Position numbers and translations under genes: made by a program. The notes beneath the pieces were generated by a model. The model was not told the origin of the DNA, did not search any database, and saw nothing but the letters and a program-made list of their open reading frames with translations. DNA of 64,000 nt from DASULK01 sp036381835 (GTDB lineage: Bacteria; Actinomycetota; Actinomycetes; Mycobacteriales; Micromonosporaceae): contig DASVCA010000025.1 of assembly GCA_036381835.1 (NCBI GenBank), positions 1 through 64,000 of the forward strand, given 5' to 3'. Shown here one piece after another: positions 25,544 to 33,734 of the stretch; the stretch's first letter is position 1; each line of letters begins with the position of its first letter.

Positions 25544-26169
25544 CCAGACTGATCATCTGGCGGCACGGCAACACCGACTGGAACGCCGGTGACCGCGTAC
25601 AAGGGCAGACGGACGTGCCGCTCAACGACCTCGGTCGAGAGCAGGCCGCCGCGGCCGCGCAGTTGATCGCCGACCTGCAACCGGACGCGATCGTCGCCAG
25701 CGACCTGCGGCGGGCCACCGAGACCGCTGCCACGCTGGCAGCCCTGACCGGGCTGCCGGTGCGTACCGACGCGCGCCTACGGGAGCGGTACTACGGCAAG
25801 TGGCAGGGGCTCACCATCGCCGAGGTCGCCGAACGGTATCCGGTGGAATACGCCCGCTGGCGGGAGGGCGATCCGGCACCGGGCTGTGAGATCGAAAGCC
25901 TTGAGGACGTCGGCAAGCGGGTCGCCGAGGCGGTGCAGGTGATGATCGACTCGATACCCGGAGCGACCATCGTGGTGGCCACCCACGGCGGTGCCGCCCG
26001 TCAGTGCTGCGGCCGGCTGCTCGGCTGGGGACCCGAGGTATTGCGCACGGTCGGGCCGCTGCAGAACTGCCACTGGACCGAACTGCGGCACGATGTGCGG
26101 CACGGCTGGCAGTTGCGCGCGCACAACGTCGGCGTCACCGGACAGCAGCGCGTCGCCGGCCCGTATTGA
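25540..26169 (+). CDS. Histidine phosphatase family protein, likely GpgP-type
   Basis: A 209-aa branch-1 histidine phosphatase. The catalytic RHG is at 8-10, in LIIWRHGNTDWN. SDLRRATETAATLA and RLRERYYGKWQGL follow, and the second histidine is in VVATHGGAARQ near 149-151. In mycobacteria the gene after rsfS is GpgP, which dephosphorylates glucosyl-3-phosphoglycerate for methylglucose lipopolysaccharide; position and sequence style fit but do not prove this. The ATG overlaps the rsfS stop. Confidence 0.85.
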   Translation: MTRLIIWRHGNTDWNAGDRVQGQTDVPLNDLGREQAAAAAQLIADLQPDAIVASDLRRATETAATLAALTGLPVRTDARLRERYYGKWQGLTIAEVAERYPVEYARWREGDPAPGCEIESLEDVGKRVAEAVQVMIDSIPGATIVVATHGGAARQCCGRLLGWGPEVLRTVGPLQNCHWTELRHDVRHGWQLRAHNVGVTGQQRVAGPY

Positions 26170-26217
26170 GCGCAGGCTGGGTCTCCCGACGTAGCTCGTC
26201 ACCCGCCGACCCCTGGT

Positions 26218-27105
26218 CTAGCGGAAATCCGACGGTGGCACGGCGGCTCGAGGCTTGGCCAGAATGTGCCGGAGGACGACGGAATAATCCTCCGAGCTCA
26301 GCCCCGCCGCGTCGGCTTCGGCGAACCACGCCTGTGCCGCCCGTGCCAGCTTGAGGTCGACGCCGGCCGCATCCGCCGCGGTGGCGATCAGATTGGCGTC
26401 CTTGTACGCGAGCGACAGCGAGAAGCGCTTCGGAGCCGCATCCTCCACGACCGGCCTACGCCGCTCCGCCTGCGCCGCCAGCGGGGTCGTGGCGAGTACC
26501 CGCCACACCGCATCGCGGGACAGGCCGAGACCGGTGCCGAGCGCGAGTGATTCGCCGATCAACCCCAGGACCCCGAGCAGCGTCGAATTGGCGACCAGCT
26601 TCGCCGACGCCCCGGAACCGGATGGCCCGAGATGAATCGGGTTTCCGAGGACCGACAACAGGGGCGTGGCGGCGTCCACGGTCGGGCCGTCGCCCCCGAT
26701 GAAGATGGTCAGGGTGCCGCTCTCCGCCTCGGTGACACTGCCCAGCACCGGGGCGTCGAGGAGGGCGATCCCGTCTGACAACCGAGCGCGCAGCCAGGCG
26801 ATGGCGGCGGGGCCCACCGTCGACATCTCGATCACGGTCGTGTTCGGCCGGACAGCGGCGGCGATGCCATCGGGCCCGACGGTGACCTCGTGAACCGCGA
26901 TCGGATCGGCCAACATAAATATTACGAAGTCGGCGTCCCGGGCCGCGTCGGCGGGTGTGGCGGCCACCCGGGCCCCGGCTGCGGCCAGCGGCTCGGCCCG
27001 GGCGGCCGTGCGGTTCCACACGGTGACCTCGTGGCCCGCCGCAAGTAGGCGCCCGGCCATCCGCGAGCCCATCGCACCAAGCCCGATCCACGCCACTCTG
27101 GTCAT
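26218..27105 (-). CDS. NAD(P)-dependent 3-hydroxyisobutyrate dehydrogenase-like oxidoreductase
   Basis: A 295-aa beta-hydroxyacid dehydrogenase. The Rossmann loop GLGAMG is at 8-13 (VAWIGLGAMGSRMAGRLLAAG). DAPVLGSVTEAESGTLTI is the substrate-binding signature. The catalytic lysine lies in GSGASAKLVANS near 168-179, and YKDANLIATAADAAGV near 245 is the C-terminal helical block. The substrate (3-hydroxyisobutyrate, tartronate semialdehyde, or an imine as in IRED-related members) cannot be told. The ATG is preceded by GGAG. It diverges from comEA across a ~240-bp gap. Confidence 0.88.
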   Translation of the reverse strand: MTRVAWIGLGAMGSRMAGRLLAAGHEVTVWNRTAARAEPLAAAGARVAATPADAARDADFVIFMLADPIAVHEVTVGPDGIAAAVRPNTTVIEMSTVGPAAIAWLRARLSDGIALLDAPVLGSVTEAESGTLTIFIGGDGPTVDAATPLLSVLGNPIHLGPSGSGASAKLVANSTLLGVLGLIGESLALGTGLGLSRDAVWRVLATTPLAAQAERRRPVVEDAAPKRFSLSLAYKDANLIATAADAAGVDLKLARAAQAWFAEADAAGLSSEDYSVVLRHILAKPRAAVPPSDFR

Positions 27106-27331
27106 CGTGCCGCTCCAAACTCGGTCCATCCCACAGCCCGACGGTAATCGCACGCTCAGCATCACACTGGCACACCGCCCAAGTCGGAGCATGATCGATC
27201 GGGGGTGGCGCGAGTCGCGGGCGTCTGCCGGGTCGGCTATCACGGACAGGCCGGGTTCGGCGACGATCCACAGTCCGACCGGTTGTCCACAGCGGGACGA
27301 GACAACCGGGTGCATCGGCGGTCCAGCCGCC

Positions 27332-27337
27332 TAGCGT
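27332..27337 (+). promoter_or_regulatory. -10 hexamer for a leaderless comEA transcript
   Basis: TAGCGT ends 7 nt before the comEA GTG. The rest of the 239-bp divergent gap (27106-27344) shows one isolated DnaA-box-like TTGTCCACA at 27283-27291 and no clear -35. Confidence 0.4.
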
Positions 27338-27344
27338 CGGCCGC

Positions 27345-28235
27345 GTGTCCGACGATGAAACGCTGGTGCGGCAGCGGCTGCTGGCCCTCCTCGACGCCGA
27401 TCCCGCAGGCGGCGGCCACGTTTCGGCGACCGAGCATGTGGTACGACCGGCTGCCGGCGTTCCCGGCCCACCGGCCGACGGCGTCCGGCCGACTGCGGCG
27501 GTCGACCCGGTCGGTCGGAGCGCGCTCACCCTGGATCAGCCCCCGAACCCGGTCGGACCGTCTGCGCCGGACCAGCCCGTGCAGCCCTCGGCGCCGTTCC
27601 GGTGGTTGGGAGACTCCCGGGTGTTCGACCCCGGCCGACGGGGAGTGAAGGCGCTCGCTGTGGTTGCCGCGGCCGTGGTGCTGGGCGCCGGCGCCTGGGC
27701 GTGGCGGTCGCGACCGCAGACCCAGCCGCTTCGCGACGTGCCATCGGCCGGACAGATCGTGGAACCGGTCGGCGACCCGGCGATCGACCCGTCTGCCGCG
27801 ACCCCCGCAGGCGAGGTGGTCGTCGCCGTGTCCGGGAAAGTCCGCCGCCCCGGGCTGGTCCGGCTTCCGGCCGGCGCTCGAGTCGCCGACGCGATCGAGG
27901 GTGCCGGTGGGACGCTGCCCGGCGCCGAGACCTCGCTCCTGAACCTGGCGCGCAAAGTCACCGACGGTGAACTGATCCTGGTCGGGGTGACACCGCCCCC
28001 CGGAACGGTCACCGGAGCCACGGGGGAGACCGTCGCGGGCGGCGGGAAGGTGAACCTGAACACCGCCACCCAGGCGCAACTGGAGACGTTGCCCGGAGTC
28101 GGACCCGTGCTCGCCCAGCGCATCCTCGCGTACCGGGAGCGGCACGGGGGATTCCGTAGCGTCACCGATCTGCGGCGGGTCGAAGGCATCGGCGACGCAC
28201 GGTTCGAGCAGCTCCGGGATCTGGTGACGGTGTGA
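27345..28235 (+). CDS. comEA: ComEA-family DNA-binding protein
   Basis: A 296-aa protein of the natural-transformation type. A proline-rich cytoplasmic N-terminus is followed by one transmembrane helix at about 102-119. An SLBB domain (VVAVSGKVRRPGLVRLPAGARVADAIEGAGG) spans about 155-215. A tandem helix-hairpin-helix DNA-binding domain (VNLNTATQAQLETLPGVGP, then GIGDARFEQL) spans 235-296. The GTG start fits a leaderless message. It overlaps comEC by 4 bases. Competence is rarely shown in these bacteria, so DNA uptake is inferred from family only. Confidence 0.9.
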   Translation: MSDDETLVRQRLLALLDADPAGGGHVSATEHVVRPAAGVPGPPADGVRPTAAVDPVGRSALTLDQPPNPVGPSAPDQPVQPSAPFRWLGDSRVFDPGRRGVKALAVVAAAVVLGAGAWAWRSRPQTQPLRDVPSAGQIVEPVGDPAIDPSAATPAGEVVVAVSGKVRRPGLVRLPAGARVADAIEGAGGTLPGAETSLLNLARKVTDGELILVGVTPPPGTVTGATGETVAGGGKVNLNTATQAQLETLPGVGPVLAQRILAYRERHGGFRSVTDLRRVEGIGDARFEQLRDLVTV

Positions 28236-30580
28236 CGGCCGGAGCCGACGGCGGCGCGCCGGACCTCAGGCTGGCCGGGCTCGCCGTAACGACCTGGCTG
28301 ACCGCGCTGGCCGGGCTCCATCTGTCCGCCGGTGTCAGCATTGTGATCGCGGTCTGCGCCGCCGTGGCGGCCCTGGCGGGCGTGGCCGTCGCGGTTCGAC
28401 GACCGCAGGCCCCCGGATGGCTGATCGTGGCGTTGCTGCTCGGCGTGATATGCGGTAGTACGGCCACCGCGGCGCGGGTCGTCAACCGGGACGCCCCCGA
28501 CCTCGCTCGATTGGCCGAGGCGCGCGCCGAAGTCGCGGCGGCGCTTGTGGTCCGCGACGACCCCCGACGGGTGTCCAATGGCGGTGCCACCCCGCTCTAC
28601 CTCGTGCGGGCACGGCTCGCCTGGCTTCAGGTCGAGGACGGCACCCGGATCGCCGCCCCGGTCCGCATTCTCGTCCTCGCCGGCAACCCGGACTGGGCCG
28701 GCTTGCTGCCCGGCCAGCGGCTGACCGCCACCGGGCGGCTCATGCCACCACGCGGGGGAGACCTGACCGCGGCCGTCCTCACCACGAACACCGGCCCGGA
28801 GTTGATCGGTGAGCCCTCGTGGGCGCAACGTGCGGCAGGCTTCCTGCGCACCGGACTCCAGGACGCCTGTCGACCGCTTCCCAACGAGCCGGGCGGGCTG
28901 CTACCCGGTCTGGTGGTGGGCGACACCAGCCGGCTCGACCCATCGGTCGAGGACGACTTCCGAGCGACCGGCATGACCCACTTGACGGCGGTCTCCGGCT
29001 CGAACGTCGCGATCGTGCTCGGGTTCGTGCTGCTACTCGCGAGATGGGGACGCGCCGGTCCGTGGCTCGCCGCAGGTACCTGCGGGCTGGCACTGGTCGG
29101 TTTCGTTATCCTCGTCCGGCCCTCGCCCAGCGTGGTACGCGCCGCGACCATGGGGGCGATCGGGCTGCTCGCGCTCGCCACCGGCCGCCGCCGGGCTGCG
29201 CTGCCCGCCCTGGCGGCCGCCGTAGTGGTCCTGGTCGTCATCGATCCGGGACTCGCCGGCGACGCGGGATTCGCCCTCTCCGTGCTCGCCACCGCCGGGC
29301 TGCTGCTGCTCGCCCCCGTCTGGCGGGACGCGCTGCGCCGCCGGGGAGTGCCGTCCGGGCTCGCCGAGGCGCTCGCTGTCCCGGCCGCCGCCCAACTGGC
29401 GTGCTCGCCCGTGGTGGCGGGGTTGTCCGGAACCGTCAGCCTGGTCGCCGTACCGGCGAACCTGCTGGCCGTGCCCGCGATCGCCCCGGCCACGGTCATC
29501 GGGGTGGCGGCGGCGGTGGCATCGCCGATCTGGCCCGCCTTCGCGGAATTCGCCGCCTGGCTCGGCCACTGGCCCGCCTGGTGGCTGGTGCTGGTGGCGC
29601 GTCACGGTGCGCGGCTTCCCGCCGGGAACCTGCCGTGGTTGGAGGGTGCGGCGGGGGCGCTGTCGCTCGCGGCGCTCACCGTCGCGCTGCTGGTCGCGAT
29701 CCGCCATCCGCTGGCGCGCAAGCTGATCGCGGTGGTAACCGCGAGCGCGGCCGTAGGAACGCTCCTGGTGCGGCTGCTGGTGCCCGGCTGGCCGCCCTCG
29801 AATTGGGTGGTCGTCCTCTGCGCGGTAGGGCAGGGCGACACCGTGGTGCTGTCGGCGGGCCCTGGCCAAGCCGTCGTGATCGATGCGGGACCCGAGCCGA
29901 CCGTGGCGGACCGTTGCCTGCGCAGGCTCGCCGTCGACCATGTGGGCCTGCTGGTGATCAGCCACCTGCATGCCGATCACGTGGGCGGGATCGCCGGCGT
30001 GCTACGTGACCGTCGCGTCGATGCGGTGGTGATCCCGCCTTGGCCGGAGCCCGAAGCGGGATACGCCCTGGTGCGGCAGAACGCGGCGGGCCGCGGGGTG
30101 CCGGTGGGCCAGGTGTCCGGCGGCTGGGTGTCTCGGTTCGGTGGGGTGGAGCTTGTCGCCCTCGGCCCGCCCTATCCCATGCGCGGCACCCGGTCCGATC
30201 CCAACAACAACTCCTTGGTGCTGATGGCGCGCGTAGCGGGAGTCCGCATCCTGCTCGCCGGCGACGCGGAGAACGACGAACAGCAGGCGCTGCTCGACCG
30301 GCCCGGGCCCGGTGCGCTGCGGGCGGATGTGCTGAAGGTCGCCCACCACGGTTCGGCGTATCAGGAGCCGGCGTTTCTCGACGCGGTCGACCCGGCGGTC
30401 GCGTTGGTTCCGGTCGGCCGCGACAACAGGTACGGGCATCCGGACCAGGGCGTCCTCGACCGGCTCGCCGGTGCCGGCGCTCGGGTGCTGCGCACCGACG
30501 TCGACGGGGACGTGGCGGTGCTGCGTGTCGACGGGGGGCTGGCGGTCGCGGTGCGCGGCCCCGACGACGACCGGAGATGA
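28232..30580 (+). CDS. comEC: ComEC/Rec2-family DNA uptake channel protein
   Basis: A 782-aa polytopic membrane protein with a predicted role in moving single-stranded DNA across the membrane. The first ~270 residues hold N-terminal helices and an OB-like region. The competence domain (HLTAVSGSNVAIVLGFV, then about 8 helices) runs to about 520. A metallo-beta-lactamase domain fills the rest, with SHLHADHVGG (H578, H580, D582, H583) and AGDAENDEQQALL near 675. The GTG overlaps the comEA stop (GTGA). Confidence 0.93.
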   Translation: MTAGADGGAPDLRLAGLAVTTWLTALAGLHLSAGVSIVIAVCAAVAALAGVAVAVRRPQAPGWLIVALLLGVICGSTATAARVVNRDAPDLARLAEARAEVAAALVVRDDPRRVSNGGATPLYLVRARLAWLQVEDGTRIAAPVRILVLAGNPDWAGLLPGQRLTATGRLMPPRGGDLTAAVLTTNTGPELIGEPSWAQRAAGFLRTGLQDACRPLPNEPGGLLPGLVVGDTSRLDPSVEDDFRATGMTHLTAVSGSNVAIVLGFVLLLARWGRAGPWLAAGTCGLALVGFVILVRPSPSVVRAATMGAIGLLALATGRRRAALPALAAAVVVLVVIDPGLAGDAGFALSVLATAGLLLLAPVWRDALRRRGVPSGLAEALAVPAAAQLACSPVVAGLSGTVSLVAVPANLLAVPAIAPATVIGVAAAVASPIWPAFAEFAAWLGHWPAWWLVLVARHGARLPAGNLPWLEGAAGALSLAALTVALLVAIRHPLARKLIAVVTASAAVGTLLVRLLVPGWPPSNWVVVLCAVGQGDTVVLSAGPGQAVVIDAGPEPTVADRCLRRLAVDHVGLLVISHLHADHVGGIAGVLRDRRVDAVVIPPWPEPEAGYALVRQNAAGRGVPVGQVSGGWVSRFGGVELVALGPPYPMRGTRSDPNNNSLVLMARVAGVRILLAGDAENDEQQALLDRPGPGALRADVLKVAHHGSAYQEPAFLDAVDPAVALVPVGRDNRYGHPDQGVLDRLAGAGARVLRTDVDGDVAVLRVDGGLAVAVRGPDDDRR

Positions 30581-30634
30581 CACGGCGCGCCGAGCGTGCC
30601 GGTAGCGGGTGGATGCGCCTCGGCGCGTGCGAAC

Positions 30635-31732
30635 ATGGCAGTCGTGACATCCGTCGGTCCCGCCCCGTTGGTGCTCGTGCTCGGTGACGAGGAACTGCTT
30701 GCGATGCGGGCGGTGACTGCCACGGCGGAGGCGGTCCGGGCGATCGACCCGAACGCCGACGTGCGACAGTACGACGCCGGGGCGGTGACCCCGGGCGAGG
30801 TCGACGAGATGCTCAGCCCGTCGTTGTTCGGCGGGCGACGAGTGCTTGTCCTGCAGAACGGCCAGGACGCGCGCAAGGATTTGGTCAGCGTGCTCCTCGG
30901 CTACGCCAAGGCACCCGATCCGGATGTGACCCTGGTGGTGGCGCACGCCGGCGGGGCGAAGGGGAAGGCACTCGCCGACGGGCTGCGCAGCGCCGGAGCG
31001 CAGGTTGTGTCGGCGGCGAAGCTGAAGCGCGATCATGAGCGCGTCGCGTTCGTCCGGGACGAGATCCGCCGTCACGGCGGGCAGTGCTCGGGCGAGGCGG
31101 CGGTCGCCTTGCTCGCCGCGGTCGGCAACGATCTGCGGGAACTCGCTGCAGCCTGCGCACAGCTGGTGGCCGACACGAACGGCCGAATCACCCCGGAGGT
31201 CGTGGGACGGTACTACCGTGGGCGGGCCGAGGTGAGCGGCTTCACCGTGGCCGACGCGGCGATGGTGGGCGATGCGCGAGGGGCCTTGGAGGCACTGCGC
31301 TGGGCGCTGCACATCGGGGTCGACCCGGTGCCGATCGCCGACGCGATCGCCGACGGGGTCCGGACCGTCGCCCGGGTGGCCGCAGCCGGCCGCGGTAACC
31401 CGTACCAACTGGCCAACACGTTGGGCATGCCAGCGTGGAAGATCGAGAAGGCCCAGGAACGCGCTCGGGGCTGGACCGCCGAAGGACTGGCCGAGGCGAT
31501 GCGGGCCGCGGCGGAGTGCAACGCCGCGGTCAAGGGCGCCGCGGAAGACCGCGCGTACGCGTTGGAACGGGCCGTCCTAGCGGTCGTGGCCGCCCGTGCG
31601 GCTGAAGGCGAGCGGCCGGTCGGCGGCCCGGCACCGGCTTCGAGCCGCCGACCGTCGGGCGGTCGTTCAGCCGGTCCCTCGGTGGGCGCACGATCCGGGA
31701 ACCGGGCGAGAAAGGGCAGTGGGAGTCGATGA
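30635..31732 (+). CDS. holA: DNA polymerase III subunit delta
   Basis: A 365-aa clamp-loader subunit. The N-terminal part has the HolA form VLVLGDEELLAMRAV, LFGGRRVLVLQNGQD and VAHAGGAKGKALADGL. The middle holds KRDHERVAFVRDEIRRHG and LLAAVGNDLRELAAACAQL. The C-terminal collar ends in MPAWKIEKAQERARGW and AVKGAAEDRAYALERAVL. The last ~45 residues are a low-complexity Ser/Gly/Pro tail. ATG at 30635 or GTG at 30644 could start it; neither has a strong ribosome site. comEC-holA(-rpsT) is a common bacterial order. Confidence 0.92.
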   Translation: MAVVTSVGPAPLVLVLGDEELLAMRAVTATAEAVRAIDPNADVRQYDAGAVTPGEVDEMLSPSLFGGRRVLVLQNGQDARKDLVSVLLGYAKAPDPDVTLVVAHAGGAKGKALADGLRSAGAQVVSAAKLKRDHERVAFVRDEIRRHGGQCSGEAAVALLAAVGNDLRELAAACAQLVADTNGRITPEVVGRYYRGRAEVSGFTVADAAMVGDARGALEALRWALHIGVDPVPIADAIADGVRTVARVAAAGRGNPYQLANTLGMPAWKIEKAQERARGWTAEGLAEAMRAAAECNAAVKGAAEDRAYALERAVLAVVAARAAEGERPVGGPAPASSRRPSGGRSAGPSVGARSGNRARKGSGSR

Positions 31733-32067
31733 ACGGGCCGCCGGCGGCCTGGCGCGTGGAACTCGACGAGCGTCCGTTCTATCCGCAGCAGCCGCTCTAC
31801 GCACGGGTTCTCAGACTGCGTCAGCTCAGTCCGGGCCCGATGCTCTGTTTCGTCCTGCTCGAGGGCAGCCTCACCTTGGGGCTGCTGCTGGCCTTGGCCG
31901 AACTGGCCGTCTGGTGGATCATCCTGGCGCTACCGATGGCAGTCGCCGTCACGGTGAAGGCGAACGACATGATCGCGGCTGTCGTGCTGCGCTCGGCAGC
32001 CCTCGTGCCGGAGCAGGAGCAGGAGCGGTTTCGGCGAGAGGTGCTGCTGCCTCTCGACCGAGGGTAG
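31729..32067 (+). CDS. Small membrane protein, function unknown
   Basis: A 112-aa protein whose ATG overlaps the holA stop (ATGA). Two hydrophobic stretches (about 42-60 and 61-80) are flanked by charged termini. The conserved-looking YPQQPLYARVLRLRQL lies before them and EQERFRREVLLPLDRG at the end. It resembles small actinobacterial proteins found between holA and rpsT, but I cannot assign a function. Confidence 0.7.
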   Translation: MNGPPAAWRVELDERPFYPQQPLYARVLRLRQLSPGPMLCFVLLEGSLTLGLLLALAELAVWWIILALPMAVAVTVKANDMIAAVVLRSAALVPEQEQERFRREVLLPLDRG

Positions 32068-32146
32068 GCGTGCGACCAGCCCACGACGATCTGTCGGGCA
32101 CCGACGTGTTCTGTCCTCGGGGCGAGGAGTGATCGGGCGCGGCAAG

Positions 32147-32180
32147 GCGGCGGGGTCAAGCGACCGCTTGACCCCGCCGC
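32147..32180. terminator. Bidirectional terminator between the 31729 gene and rpsT
   Basis: A perfect 15-bp stem (32147-32161 with 32166-32180) with a GACC loop, placed between the convergent 112-aa protein gene and rpsT. It should act in both directions. Confidence 0.85.
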
Positions 32181-32205
32181 GACGCGGGTATCGGCCGGCG
32201 CCGAC

Positions 32206-32472
32206 TCAGGAGGCGAGCGAGTGCAGGTGCTTGGCGATGGCGGACTTCCGGTTCGCCGCCTGGTTGCGGTGAATCACGCCCTTGCTGGCGGCCTTGTCCA
32301 GCTTGCGGGAAGCCTCGCGCATGAGCACCGTAGCCTTGTCGATCTCGCCGGCCTCGACCGCCTCGTGGAACTTGCGGATGGCGGTCTTCAGCGACGACTT
32401 GACCGCCTTGTTGCGCAGCCGCCGCTTCTCGTTCTGCCGGTTGCGCTTGATCTGGGACTTGATGTTCGCCAC
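32206..32472 (-). CDS. rpsT: 30S ribosomal protein S20
   Basis: An 88-aa basic helical protein that binds 16S rRNA. MANIKSQIKRNRQNEKRRLRNKA at the N-terminus and KGVIHRNQAANRKSAIAKHL at the C-terminus are definitive. It is transcribed alone toward the shared terminator, from a canonical promoter about 90 nt upstream. Confidence 0.98.
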   Translation of the reverse strand: MANIKSQIKRNRQNEKRRLRNKAVKSSLKTAIRKFHEAVEAGEIDKATVLMREASRKLDKAASKGVIHRNQAANRKSAIAKHLHSLAS

Positions 32473-32560
32473 GCGACAGCCTCGTCCTGGTATCTCGAAG
32501 TCTCGGATTGGTCAATTTCGGCGCAGGCAACCGTGCCGCGGCACCCGCGCGCAAAGAGGT

Positions 32561-32589
32561 ACGTTACCAGGCAGCCCGACCAGCGCCAA
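32561..32589 (-). promoter_or_regulatory. rpsT promoter
   Basis: On the minus strand, TTGGCG (32584-32589), a 17-bp spacer and TAACGT (32561-32566). This is the best SigA-type promoter in the window and implies a leader of about 80 nt. The leader includes a GTGCCGCGGCAC palindrome near 32532-32543. Confidence 0.7.
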
Positions 32590-32607
32590 AAGGGGGCGCG
32601 GGCGGCG

Positions 32608-33597
32608 TCACCCCCAGCCGCTACGCTCGGCCAGCCAGGCCAGGGCCGCCTCCCCGCTCCACCGTCGATGCTGCCGCAGATGTGGCGAGGCGTCGAGCGG
32701 CGGCGTCGCCGCCGCACCGGTCAGCCAGTAACCGGACAGCGCCGCGAGTGCGACGTCGAGGGCGTCCGGGGGCGCGTCCAGGCCGGCCGGGTGTTCGGCG
32801 AAGAGGGTGTCGGCGTCGAGTCCGCTGGCGTGCGCGGTGACCAGCAGTCCCACCAGGTCGAACCAGGCGGGACCGTGGCAGGGCCAGGTCCAGTCACAGA
32901 TCCAGGCGTTGCCGGCGGTATCGATCAGCGTGTTGTCCAGTCGCAGGTCACCGTGGATCACCCCGCGGGCACCGTGTGCGTAATGCGGCAGCCGCGCCTC
33001 CAGATCGACCAGATCGGCCAGCCGCTGCGACAGATCCGGCGGTCCGGGCGGCATCTCCTCCCGGCCCGCGGCGACCTCCTGCCACCAGGCCAACTCGCCG
33101 GTCGCGAGGTCGGCCAGCGACGGCAGTCCGAGGCGGAGCAGGTCGGCGGTGGGCTCGCGCAGGGCGGCGGCCGCGCGGGCGTACGCGGACAGTGCGGCGT
33201 CGAGTTCGTCCGGCTGCCACGGCAGGTCCGGCATCCGGCCGGTGATCGCATCGGCGCAACTGACGAAATAACCGGCGGCGACCAGGGTCCACCGGATCCG
33301 GGGGGCGGGCACCTCGATCGGCAGCGCCGCGGTCAGCGTCGCCTCGCGGGCGTACCAGTCGGCCAGGTGTGCCTGTTCGGTCAACGCCGCGGCCTTGACG
33401 AACACGCGGCCGCCGGCGGCGGTGTCCAGGACGGCGGCGAAGCCGCCGGTGAAGCCGCCCAACGCGGATTCGGCCGCGATGACCGGCGCGCCGAGTCGGT
33501 CCTCGATCGCGTGGCGCAGGTCGGGCGGCAGATCGGGCCACCGCGGGCGTACGGCGGTCGTCTGGTACCGGAACGGGGGTCGACGAGGTACCGGCAT
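32608..33597 (-). CDS. Aminoglycoside phosphotransferase (APH)-family kinase
   Basis: A 329-aa protein with the APH/choline-kinase fold. An N-lobe with LGGFTGGFAAVLDT and VFVKAAAL carries the ATP-binding lysine. The catalytic loop VIHGDLRLDNTL holds the Asp base and the Asn. ICDWTWPCHGPAWFDLVGLL carries the metal-binding Asp. It may phosphorylate a small metabolite; antibiotic resistance should not be assumed. The ATG at 33597 was chosen as the first start before conserved sequence; the open frame extends further upstream. Confidence 0.8.
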   Translation of the reverse strand: MPVPRRPPFRYQTTAVRPRWPDLPPDLRHAIEDRLGAPVIAAESALGGFTGGFAAVLDTAAGGRVFVKAAALTEQAHLADWYAREATLTAALPIEVPAPRIRWTLVAAGYFVSCADAITGRMPDLPWQPDELDAALSAYARAAAALREPTADLLRLGLPSLADLATGELAWWQEVAAGREEMPPGPPDLSQRLADLVDLEARLPHYAHGARGVIHGDLRLDNTLIDTAGNAWICDWTWPCHGPAWFDLVGLLVTAHASGLDADTLFAEHPAGLDAPPDALDVALAALSGYWLTGAAATPPLDASPHLRQHRRWSGEAALAWLAERSGWG

Positions 33598-33734
33598 GAG
33601 CGCATCCTGTCTCGATCCGTCGCTGTGGAAAGGCGGGCGGGCTGAGCCGGGTGGGCCGTCCGGACATGGGACCATAGGAGGCGGCCGGTTCACCTGCCGG
33701 CCATGGTTGCGCAGACACGACAGAACGGACGACC

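Noticed and set aside
27283..27291. DnaA box TTGTCCACA as part of an origin
   Set aside because: A single site with no cluster and no AT-rich element; dnaA/dnaN/gyrB are absent. Likely chance or an isolated DnaA site.
28232..30580. Beta-lactamase-fold RNase rather than ComEC
   Set aside because: The metallo domain is fused to the multi-helix competence domain and follows comEA, which identifies ComEC.
32608..33597. Antibiotic resistance gene (aminoglycoside phosphotransferase)
   Set aside because: It has the APH/choline-kinase fold, but such proteins in core chromosome usually act on metabolites; no resistance context is present.
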